Source of the DNA: an uncultured Acidobacteriota bacterium
GTDB taxonomy: Bacteria; Acidobacteriota; Terriglobia; Bryobacterales; Bryobacteraceae
Length of the DNA: 64,000 nucleotides
Assembly: GCA_902826685.1 (NCBI GenBank)
Contig: CADEFT010000038.1
Location: 1 to 64,000, forward strand
Direction of reading: 5' to 3'
In this document: one piece after another, positions 56,671 to 64,000 of the stretch
Layout of the letters: each line of letters opens with the position of its first letter
Position numbering within the stretch: position 1 is the first letter of the stretch
The notes under the pieces: generated by a model
The model's database searches: none
What the model saw: only the letters and a program-made list of their open reading frames with translations
Told to the model about the DNA's origin: nothing
Program-made: the position numbers and the translations under genes

Positions 56671-59439
56671 ATGCTCAAACGCATCACGGTACATGGCGCC
56701 CGCCAGCACAATCTGAAGAACGTAGACGTGGAGATTCCGCGCAATTCGCTCACCGTCGTCACCGGCCTGAGCGGATCGGGGAAAAGCTCGCTCGCCTTCG
56801 ATACGATCTACGCCGAAGGCCAGCGGCGGTATGTGGAAACGCTGTCGCCGTATGCGCGCCAGTTTCTCGATCAGATGGAGCGGCCCGAAGTGGATTCGAT
56901 CGACGGGCTCAGTCCGGCGATTTCGATCGAGCAGAAGACCACCAACCGGAGTCCGCGCTCGACCGTCGGCACCATCACCGAGATTTACGATTACCTGCGC
57001 GTGCTTTATTCCTCGATCGGCACGCCCTTCTGCCCCACCTGCGAAATCGAAATCTCGCGCCAGACGACGGCGCAGATTCTGGAGCACATCGTCTCCCTGC
57101 GCCAGGACGAGCGCATCATGGTGCTGGCGCCGGTGGTGCGCGGCCGCAAGGGCGAGTACAAAAAGGAGCTCGAGAAATTCGTCAAGCAGGGGTTCCTGCG
57201 GGCGCGCATCGACGGCGTGCTGCGGACGCTCGACGAAGAGATCGTGCTCGACAAGCGCAAGAATCACACGATCGAAGTCGTGGTGGACCGGCTGTTGATC
57301 AAGCCGGGCATCGAGAAGCGCCTGGAAGCCTCGGTGGAGACGGCCACCAAGCTGGCCAACGGCCTGGTGATTATCGCCGTGGTCAACGGCAACGAGCGTC
57401 TGTACTCGCAAAAGCTCGCCTGCCCCAATTGCGGCGAAAGCGTGCCGCAACTGGAGCCGCGTTCGTTTTCCTTCAACAGCCCTTACGGGGCCTGCGCGGC
57501 GTGCCATGGCCTGGGCAGCCAGTATGCCTTCGACGCCTCGAAGGTGATTGCCGATCCTTCGAAGCCCTTGCTTGAAGGCGCCCTCAGCGCGGGCTCGTCG
57601 GCCAGCCTGATGGTGCATCATCTGGGCGAAGCGGCGCGCAAATTCCGCATCAACCTCGATACGCCTTTCGAAGATCTTCCGGCGAAGTGGCGCAAGCTGC
57701 TGATCGAGGGCGGCACCGGGTTTCCGGGAGTGCTCAAGATCCTGCAGCAGATCTACGACGATTCGCCAAGCGAGGATTACCGCCAGTGGCTGCTCGAACA
57801 GATGACGCCTACCAGTTGCCAGGGCTGCCAGGGAGCGCGGTTGAAGCCTTCGTCGCTGGCGGTGCGCGTCAAGGATCTGCCCATCGCCGAATTTACGCAG
57901 ATGCCGGTGGCACGGCTGATTCCGCTGCTTGACAGCTGGAAATTCAACGAGCGCGAAACGCAAGTCGCCGGCCGCGTGATGGAGGAGATCCGCAACCGGC
58001 TGCGCTTCCTCGCCGCCGTGGGGCTCGATTACCTCAATCTCAACCGCTCCGCCGCCACGTTGTCCGGAGGCGAGGCGCAACGCATTCGATTGGCGACGCA
58101 GATCGGCTCCCGGCTGCGCGGCGTGTTGTATGTCCTCGATGAGCCTTCGATCGGCCTGCATCCGCGCGATAACGGACGGCTGCTCGACACGCTGGCGCAA
58201 TTGCGCGATCTCGGCAATACGGTGCTGGTGGTGGAGCACGACGCCGAGACCATCGAGCGCGCCGACTACGTCATCGACCTGGGACCGGGCGCCGGAAGGC
58301 TGGGCGGTGAAGTGGTGGCGCGCGGCACGCCCGAAGAGATCCGGGCAAGCCCCGGCCTCACCGGCCAATATCTTTCCGGCCGCGCGCGGATCGAAGTGCC
58401 GCCGGTGCGGCGGCCAGGCAGCGGCCAGTCGCTGGTGGTCAAGGGCGCGCGCGAGCACAACCTCAAGGAGATCGACGTGTCGTTCCCGCTCGGCACGTTT
58501 ACGGTAGTAACGGGCGTTTCCGGCAGCGGCAAATCGACGCTGGTGAACGACATCCTGTATCGCGCGCTCGCCAAATCCGTCTACGATTCGCACGCCGAGC
58601 CGGGAGCGCATACGCGCATTACCGGCCTGGACTACATCGACAAGGTGGTGGAGATCGACCAGGCGCCGATCGGCCGCACACCGCGCTCGAACCCGGCCAC
58701 CTACACCGGCACCTTCGCGCCCATCCGCGATCTGTACGCCATGCTGCCCGAGTCGCGCGAGCGGGGCTATAAGCCGGGCCGCTTCAGCTTTAACGTCAAG
58801 GGAGGGCGCTGCGAAGCCTGCCAGGGCGACGGGCTGAAGCGCATCGAAATGAATTTCCTGCCGGACGTTTTCGTCACCTGCGACGTGTGCCGCGGCAAGC
58901 GCTACAACCACGAGACGCTGCAGGTGAAGTACCGGGGCAAGTCGATCGCCGAGTTGCTCGAATGCACGGTGGAAGAGGCGGCCGGCATGCTCGAGAACAT
59001 TCCGGTGGTGCACACCAAGCTGCAGACGCTGGCCGACGTGGGGCTCGGTTACATCCACCTGGGCCAATCGTCGACCACGCTTTCCGGCGGCGAGGCGCAG
59101 CGCATCAAGCTCGCGAAGGAATTGTCGAAGCGCCAGACCGGACGCACCGTTTACATTCTGGATGAGCCCACCACGGGGCTGCATTTCGACGACGTGCGCA
59201 AGCTGCTCGAAGTGCTGCAGCGTCTGGCCGATTTGGGCAATACGATCATCGTCATCGAACATCATATCGACGTCATCCGGTCGGCCGACTGGCTGATCGA
59301 CCTCGGCCCCGAAGGCGGCGAGCGCGGCGGACATCTGGTCGCCGCCGGCACGCCCGAACAGGTGGCCAAAGTGAAGAAGAGCTATACGGGACAGGCGCTG
59401 TTGCGCGCCGTCCACGATGGAGCGCGCAAGCTTGCCTAG
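56671..59439 (+). CDS. uvrA: Excinuclease ABC subunit A
   Basis: 922-aa DNA-damage sensor of nucleotide excision repair. Two ABC ATPase halves: Walker A GLSGSGKSS at 32-40 and GVSGSGKST at about 615-623; ABC signatures LSGGEAQRIRLA and LSGGEAQRIKLA; Walker B with VLDEPSIGLH and ILDEPTTGLH. Zinc modules CPNCGESV...CAACHGLG and CEACQGDG...CDVCRGKR, and the UvrB-binding and DNA-binding insertions, are all present. The start follows the esterase stop by 3 bases. No LexA box is evident upstream. Confidence 0.98.
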   Translation: MLKRITVHGARQHNLKNVDVEIPRNSLTVVTGLSGSGKSSLAFDTIYAEGQRRYVETLSPYARQFLDQMERPEVDSIDGLSPAISIEQKTTNRSPRSTVGTITEIYDYLRVLYSSIGTPFCPTCEIEISRQTTAQILEHIVSLRQDERIMVLAPVVRGRKGEYKKELEKFVKQGFLRARIDGVLRTLDEEIVLDKRKNHTIEVVVDRLLIKPGIEKRLEASVETATKLANGLVIIAVVNGNERLYSQKLACPNCGESVPQLEPRSFSFNSPYGACAACHGLGSQYAFDASKVIADPSKPLLEGALSAGSSASLMVHHLGEAARKFRINLDTPFEDLPAKWRKLLIEGGTGFPGVLKILQQIYDDSPSEDYRQWLLEQMTPTSCQGCQGARLKPSSLAVRVKDLPIAEFTQMPVARLIPLLDSWKFNERETQVAGRVMEEIRNRLRFLAAVGLDYLNLNRSAATLSGGEAQRIRLATQIGSRLRGVLYVLDEPSIGLHPRDNGRLLDTLAQLRDLGNTVLVVEHDAETIERADYVIDLGPGAGRLGGEVVARGTPEEIRASPGLTGQYLSGRARIEVPPVRRPGSGQSLVVKGAREHNLKEIDVSFPLGTFTVVTGVSGSGKSTLVNDILYRALAKSVYDSHAEPGAHTRITGLDYIDKVVEIDQAPIGRTPRSNPATYTGTFAPIRDLYAMLPESRERGYKPGRFSFNVKGGRCEACQGDGLKRIEMNFLPDVFVTCDVCRGKRYNHETLQVKYRGKSIAELLECTVEEAAGMLENIPVVHTKLQTLADVGLGYIHLGQSSTTLSGGEAQRIKLAKELSKRQTGRTVYILDEPTTGLHFDDVRKLLEVLQRLADLGNTIIVIEHHIDVIRSADWLIDLGPEGGERGGHLVAAGTPEQVAKVKKSYTGQALLRAVHDGARKLA

Positions 59440-60394
59440 CAAATATCAAGCCGGCCCGATGGATTTCGGCGCCATGAAGACCGTGCCGATCGCCGAGCGC
59501 GGCGGCAAGGTTACTCTCGATCACATGGCGACGCCGTATGCGGCGGGTGGCGGCGTGTCGTCGCTGCTCGAATCGCTGCCGGGGCTGCTGGCCGCATCGA
59601 GTTTCCGCGCCGTGGTGGACGCGGTCGCCGAAGCGCGCCACCGCAAGCGAGCCGTTCTTTGGGGCCTGGGCGGCCACGTGGTTAAGTGCGGCCTGGCGCC
59701 GGTGCTGCTCGACCTGATGCGCCGCGGCTACGTCCAGGCGTTCGTCATGAACGGCGCGGCGTCGATCCACGATTTCGAAATCGCCATCGCCGGCCAGACC
59801 AGCGAGGATGTGGAAGCCGTGCTGCCCGATGGACGCTTCGGCGCCGCCGAAGAAACCGGCCGCGAGATGAACGAAGCCATCGTGGCGGGCGCGGCGGGCG
59901 ATTTGGGCATGGGGGAAGCGCTAGGTCTGCGCCTCGATACGCTGGCCAAGCCCGGGTTCGCGCCCTACTCGCTGCTTGCCGGAGCCTGGCGCGCGAGCGT
60001 TCCAGTGACCGTTCACGCCGCCGTCGGCACCGATACGCCGCATACCCATCCGCAGGCCGACGGCGCGGCCATCGGCAAAACCACGCACCGCGATTTTCGC
60101 CTGTTGTGTACTTTGCTGCGTGATGTCCACGACGGCGGCGTTTATCTCAACGTCGGCTCGGCCGTCGTGCTGCCGGAAGTGTTTCTCAAGGCCGTTTCGG
60201 TGGTCCGCAATCTCGGCCATCCGCTCGCCCGGTTTACCACCGTCAATTTCGATTTCCTGCAGCATTACCGTCCCAGGATGAACGTGGTGGACCGGCCGCA
60301 TGCCCAAAGCGGCGGCAAAGGCTACAGCATCACCGGCCATCACGAGATTCTGATTCCGCTGTTGGCCGCCGCGCTGATCGAACGCACCCCATGA
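59417..60394 (+). CDS. Conserved protein with deoxyhypusine-synthase-like fold (tentative)
   Basis: 325 aa from ATG 59417, which overlaps the uvrA end by 23 bp; ATG 59459 (MDFGAMKTVP) is an equally plausible start. Conserved-looking segments: WGLGGHVVKCGLAPVLLDLM, VMNGAASIHDFEIAIAG, HTHPQADGAAIGKTTHRDF, GGVYLNVGSAVVLPEVFLKA and GYSITGHHEI. The GLxxxxxxL...GAAxxxDFE pattern recalls the NAD-binding region of deoxyhypusine synthase, but the eukaryotic catalytic Lys motif is not evident. Homologues occur in diverse bacteria without assigned function. Its stop overlaps the CPBP gene (ATGA). Confidence 0.65.
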   Translation: MERASLPSKYQAGPMDFGAMKTVPIAERGGKVTLDHMATPYAAGGGVSSLLESLPGLLAASSFRAVVDAVAEARHRKRAVLWGLGGHVVKCGLAPVLLDLMRRGYVQAFVMNGAASIHDFEIAIAGQTSEDVEAVLPDGRFGAAEETGREMNEAIVAGAAGDLGMGEALGLRLDTLAKPGFAPYSLLAGAWRASVPVTVHAAVGTDTPHTHPQADGAAIGKTTHRDFRLLCTLLRDVHDGGVYLNVGSAVVLPEVFLKAVSVVRNLGHPLARFTTVNFDFLQHYRPRMNVVDRPHAQSGGKGYSITGHHEILIPLLAAALIERTP

Positions 60395-61098
60395 ACGAAT
60401 CCGCCGCGGAGTATCCGTTCTGGACCTGGGAAGACGTGGCCGTCTTCTTCGGCATGGCGGTTCCGTGTCTGGTGCTGTCGCTGCTTTTTCTCGAGTTGGC
60501 AATCGCGGTGTCCGGCGTCACGGCCAGCCCGGCATGGCGGCTGATCGCCGCGCAGCTCATTGCCTATCTGTTTTGGTTCGGCACGCTGGTGTTATTGCTG
60601 CGGCTGCGCTATGACCGGCCTTTCTGGCAGTCGCTCGCCTGGTTCTGGCCCCAGCGGGGATTTCTGCGCAGCGTCGTCCAAGGACCCATGCTCGCTTTCG
60701 CCGTCGCCTGGCTGGGCGTGTTTCTGAAAACGCCGGCCATCGAAATGCCGTTTCAGAAGCTGCTCTCCGATCCGGTCTCGATCGCTCTCATCGGCATCTT
60801 CGCCACCACCGTCGGGCCGCTATGCGAAGAGCTGGCGTTCCGCGGTTTTCTGATGCCTATGCTCGGCCGCAAGTTCGGACAATGGGCGGGGATTCTGCTG
60901 GCGGCGCTGCCTTTCGCGCTGCTGCATGGACCTCAGTATGCCTGGTCATGGCGCCATTTGATCCTGCTGGTGCTGGCGGGAATCGCTTTCGGACGCGTGC
61001 GATACCTGACGGGCTCGACGGCGGCGGCGGCGCTTACACATGCCACCTATAACCTGACGTTCTTTAGCGCGTTTTTGGTGGCAAGTTACCGGGGATGA
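60391..61098 (+). CDS. CPBP-family intramembrane metalloprotease
   Basis: 235 aa with about six to seven membrane helices. The Abi/CPBP motifs are intact: CEELAFRGFLMP (Glu-Glu-x3-Arg), FALLHGPQY and LTHATYN supply the metal-binding Glu and His residues. Family members include CAAX-processing and bacteriocin-immunity proteases. Translationally coupled to the upstream gene (ATGA). Its TGA stop abuts the stop of the convergent CHAT gene, forming TGATCA. Confidence 0.88.
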   Translation: MNESAAEYPFWTWEDVAVFFGMAVPCLVLSLLFLELAIAVSGVTASPAWRLIAAQLIAYLFWFGTLVLLLRLRYDRPFWQSLAWFWPQRGFLRSVVQGPMLAFAVAWLGVFLKTPAIEMPFQKLLSDPVSIALIGIFATTVGPLCEELAFRGFLMPMLGRKFGQWAGILLAALPFALLHGPQYAWSWRHLILLVLAGIAFGRVRYLTGSTAAAALTHATYNLTFFSAFLVASYRG

Positions 61099-64000
61099 TC
61101 ATCGGAAAATCTCTTTCCGCAGCGGTCCTGCGTCCCCGATCAGGATAAAGGGAGCCCAAAACAGGGGATGCTTGGTGCGGGGCCTAGCCAGCAGCCGCAG
61201 CTTGGTGTTGCGCAAAGCGGCCGGCCGGCTGGAGCCCTTGCGCAACTCGCCATAGAAATCCTGCATGAATTCCGGCTGAGAGGCATCCAGGACGTTCCAC
61301 AAGGGAGCCGCCAACGACCGCGCGCCCGCCATGCGCACCGCGCGCCGCATTCCATAGACGCCGTCACCGGAGGAGGGAACGCCGTCCGCCATCCGGCATT
61401 GGGAAAGGACGAGCATCTGCGTGGATCGCAGGCGGATGTTTTGCAGTTCCAACGCCGTGAGCATGCCGTCCTCGCCGGATTGCCTGCCTCGTCCGTAGGC
61501 TTCTTCAAGCACGATTGCCGACAGGTTCATGACTGCCTGGCCGCAGTCGGTCTCGGCGACGTTGCAATCCTTTCCGCTCACGACCGCGTGGCCGATCACG
61601 TGCAGGATTTCCGGACTGTCGACGCCCTTTACCACCGACTCGGTTGCCTGTCCCAGGCCCAAGAACTTCGCGTCCACCAGCGCGCCGCGCACCAACTTTT
61701 CCTCTTTGCCGGCTAGCGTCAGCCGCTCCAGCGATTGCGCGCGGAACGGGCTTGTGGGAGGATCCCGCCTGGCGGACGTTTCAAGACCCGGCCCCGGGCT
61801 GGAGACGATCAACGGAGCAGTAGCGTCCCGGCTGCTCGCCGGTCGCGCCAGCAGATCGCGCGCCGTCAGCAGATAGCTCACCGGAAATTTCTCGATCAAA
61901 TACTGCTTGCCCAGCGAAAGCGCTTCGAACGGAAGCAGGGAAAGCATGCCGTCCGCGACGAGGCGAACTTGAGAAGGGGAGTACCCTGCCAGCCGCTTCA
62001 ACAACGGAGCAAGCGGTCCAGAGGACAACCGCGCCAGCGCGTCGGTGGCGGTGGCTTCGGCGGTGGAGGAAAGGGGAAACTCGCGACGGGAGTAGGTCGC
62101 GCTCCAGTCGTTGGCGGCGAGCAGAAGGTCTCGCACCGGCCCCTCGATCCTGGTGGCGGGACCGAGGTCGAGCCAATCGGGATCGCCTTCCCGGCGCACG
62201 ATAAAGGCGCCGTAGCGTTTGCCTTCCTCCCCGCCCCACGCGGCAAACTCGACCAATACTTCGCCGGCGCCAAGGGCATTCTGAATCTCTTTCAGCCGCA
62301 CCGCCGCAAAGCCGTCCTTGAAAGTGGGCACGGACCGGCCGAGTTCCTCTTCAATGGTTTCGGCGTGCTGGCGTATCGCCACCAGCGCCTCGCTTGCCTT
62401 CCGGTTCCCCGCCGCTCCCCGGCGCGCTTCGTCCGCAAGGCCGGTAAAGCGGCCGGCTAGCGCCGTGCCGGGAAGTGAGCAGTCGGCCGGCCCCGGCGCG
62501 CCCAAATCGCGGAAGCCCATGGCGACCGAAAGCGCGGCCCTGCATCCCATGAGAGATTCCCACTCGCCGAACTTGCGCGCCGCCGCCGCATCCGCGCTCG
62601 ATCGCACCAGCCCGCGCCAATCGCGAACATGGTCAAGGGCGCGCGCCTTGTGCCAGGCCACCGTTTCATAAGCAAGGGTGTGAGCCGGACCGTTTGGAAA
62701 CTTCGAAAGCCGCGCCAACAAAGAGGAGAGTGCGGAGGCATGGGAGCGGGCCATCACGGATTTGGCAGTCTCGGACCCGATCGCCATCACCTGGGCCGTT
62801 GCCTGTCTTTGGACTTCGTAGGCGCGCTCAAACCACCGGATCGCGTCGCCGTTGCGGTCCATGTCCACATAGAGTTCGGCCAGGTGGATCATGTTCGCGA
62901 CCAGCGCGGGATTCTCCGCTCCATTGCTCCGGGTGATGATGCCGGTGGCGGCGAGGAGATTCTCTTCCGCCTTCGCCCGGTTACCCTGCTTCCATTGCAC
63001 CAGGGCAAGCTCCGTCAGTGCGTCCGCGTAAGTCCGGTGTTCCTTGCCAAGTGAACCTTCACAGATCGCGAGCGACTTCTCAAGCCGTTGCGACGCCTCT
63101 TCAAACCGCGACTGTCTGCGAAGCCAGCCGCCCAGTCCGCTGAGGACGGTCGCGTACTGGAACGCCGGGCGGTCTTGGGACTGCTCGATAAGAGAGACAG
63201 CCTCGGCGAACAATGTGCCGGCCTCCTGCATTCGTCCGAGTTTCACCAGCAGCGCGGCGAGGTTATGAACTTTCGTGATGAGCGGGACCCGGTTACCCGG
63301 ATTGGACTTGAGCCGGAGCCGCTCAGCGTTAACCGCAGTCCGGAGATGACGTTCCCCTTCGCCGTAGTCCCCCGATCGGAGCGCGAGAACTCCCAGATTG
63401 TTATCGAGTGACGCTATGGCGGAGTGACCCTTCGGAAACAACATTTGCACCGATACCATGGCACTTGTCATACTCCGCTTGGCGGCCGCGTAATCGCCCA
63501 GTTCCATCTCGAGGTGACCGAGGTTCCCGACGGCGATTGCACACGTTATGTGGTTCTCTTCGCCCAGTTCTTTGCACGTCTTGATGGCCAACCGCTGCAA
63601 TTGCAGCCATTCCTGGAGCTTGCCCAGCCGGTTCTTGACGTAACCAAGGTCCGACAGCGAGACGACATATTCCATGGAGGGGCCCACTGTCTCGAAAATA
63701 CTCTTAGTTTCCGATAAGACCCGCTCGCCGCCCGCGTAGTCCCCTTTCGCTATAAGGACGGCGCCGAGAACCGCCCGGACTTCCGCATAAACCGGGCTGT
63801 TCCCGCCGTCTGTGGCCGCGCGAATCGCGGAGGCTTCTTCGGCCAGGCGAATCGCGTCCTCAAACTTTCCGGAATCTCTATAGGCCTGCGCAAGGTGCTG
63901 GGCCGTGACGGCTACGTCCACCGACCCGGGGTGAATCCGCCGCCACAGGGACAAAGCCTGACCGAGGGTGCCCGCGCCCTTGGCGACGTCCCCTAGTTGA
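61099..64000 (-). CDS. TPR-CHAT caspase-like protease, 5' end beyond the window
   Basis: At least 967 codons. The frame is open through base 64000, and the codons beyond the first in-frame TTG (63954) still encode TPR-like sequence (GTLGQALSLWRRIHPGS), so the gene is cut by the window edge. The N-terminal part holds many tetratricopeptide repeats (AQHLAQAYRDSGKFEDAIRLAEE, LDNNLGVLALRSGDYGEGERH). The C-terminal 380 residues are a CHAT domain with His in ILHVIGHAVVSG and Cys in MLVLSQCRMADG, the caspase-type dyad, and the late GMRRAVRMAGARSLAAPLW. A sensor-plus-protease protein of the type used in signalling or defence. Confidence 0.88.
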   Translation of the reverse strand, partial: QLGDVAKGAGTLGQALSLWRRIHPGSVDVAVTAQHLAQAYRDSGKFEDAIRLAEEASAIRAATDGGNSPVYAEVRAVLGAVLIAKGDYAGGERVLSETKSIFETVGPSMEYVVSLSDLGYVKNRLGKLQEWLQLQRLAIKTCKELGEENHITCAIAVGNLGHLEMELGDYAAAKRSMTSAMVSVQMLFPKGHSAIASLDNNLGVLALRSGDYGEGERHLRTAVNAERLRLKSNPGNRVPLITKVHNLAALLVKLGRMQEAGTLFAEAVSLIEQSQDRPAFQYATVLSGLGGWLRRQSRFEEASQRLEKSLAICEGSLGKEHRTYADALTELALVQWKQGNRAKAEENLLAATGIITRSNGAENPALVANMIHLAELYVDMDRNGDAIRWFERAYEVQRQATAQVMAIGSETAKSVMARSHASALSSLLARLSKFPNGPAHTLAYETVAWHKARALDHVRDWRGLVRSSADAAAARKFGEWESLMGCRAALSVAMGFRDLGAPGPADCSLPGTALAGRFTGLADEARRGAAGNRKASEALVAIRQHAETIEEELGRSVPTFKDGFAAVRLKEIQNALGAGEVLVEFAAWGGEEGKRYGAFIVRREGDPDWLDLGPATRIEGPVRDLLLAANDWSATYSRREFPLSSTAEATATDALARLSSGPLAPLLKRLAGYSPSQVRLVADGMLSLLPFEALSLGKQYLIEKFPVSYLLTARDLLARPASSRDATAPLIVSSPGPGLETSARRDPPTSPFRAQSLERLTLAGKEEKLVRGALVDAKFLGLGQATESVVKGVDSPEILHVIGHAVVSGKDCNVAETDCGQAVMNLSAIVLEEAYGRGRQSGEDGMLTALELQNIRLRSTQMLVLSQCRMADGVPSSGDGVYGMRRAVRMAGARSLAAPLWNVLDASQPEFMQDFYGELRKGSSRPAALRNTKLRLLARPRTKHPLFWAPFILIGDAGPLRKEIFR

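Noticed and set aside
56179..59442. Open frame of 1087 codons on the minus strand
   Set aside because: Antisense shadow of uvrA and the esterase gene end.

Overview
The window reads as a GC-rich, gene-dense stretch of chromosome from an Acidobacteriota bacterium, most likely Bryobacterales (the Solibacter/Paludibaculum side). This is inferred from gene content. There is a secreted metalloprotease with a Solibacter-type C-terminal module (12983-15523), a von Willebrand A protein of the acidobacterial VWFA type (45849-46871), a DUF1549/DUF1553 + DUF1501 pair, many small secreted unknowns, and ordinary housekeeping genes (thrC, tex, nadA, gatCA, uvrA) scattered singly among them. There are no rRNA or tRNA genes, insertion sequences, prophage genes or CRISPR arrays that I can see.

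Layout. 1-2 kb: two unknown minus-strand genes, the first AT-richer than the rest and carrying a strong promoter. 2.2-7.6 kb: a two-gene unit for an ATP-driven iron-sulfur reductase of the 2-hydroxyacyl-CoA dehydratase / double-cubane class (electron-acceptor component plus a large two-ATPase activator). 7.7-8.6 kb: a UPF0175/DUF3368 (PIN) toxin-antitoxin pair whose toxin appears to start at CTG. 8.6-12.9 kb: an RND efflux permease and its adaptor. 13-16 kb: matrixin-type protease and a small secreted partner. 16-24 kb: queuosine-precursor transporter, threonine synthase, two unknowns, a Tat-type amidohydrolase, tex and a decayed BrnT/CopG toxin-antitoxin locus. 24.7-30 kb: nadA, DUF6807, a concanavalin-like secreted protein, then dciA-like-gatC-gatA as an overlapping operon. 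30-36.4 kb: DnaJ-domain protein, nhaA, the DUF1549/DUF1501 pair and, translationally coupled to it, a thioesterase and a DsrE-like protein. 36.5-41.4 kb: an NtrC-type regulator with its histidine kinase, a lipoprotein, and an OmpA-like lipoprotein. 41.7-49.7 kb: an NfrB-like glycosyltransferase, an L-rhamnonate-dehydratase-like enolase divergent from a KDG-type kinase, a VWFA protein, a DUF3037-like/S24 fusion with DUF1810, and a nucleoside hydrolase with a PA14-like tail. 49.7-54.5 kb: di-heme oxidoreductase, subtilase, FecR-like protein. 54.6-61.1 kb: TPR-like membrane protein, esterase, uvrA, a deoxyhypusine-synthase-like protein and a CPBP protease in one direction. 61.1-64 kb: a TPR-CHAT protease running off the window edge.

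Many adjacent genes overlap by 4 bp (ATGA, GTGA and one CTGA), and six convergent pairs end within 4 bp of each other. Several genes lack a Shine-Dalgarno sequence but have a TAnnnT box 6-11 bp before the start, which hints at leaderless transcription. The items most worth a second look are the split double-cubane reductase system, the DUF3037-S24 fusion with LexA-like cleavage geometry, and the CTG-initiated toxin.
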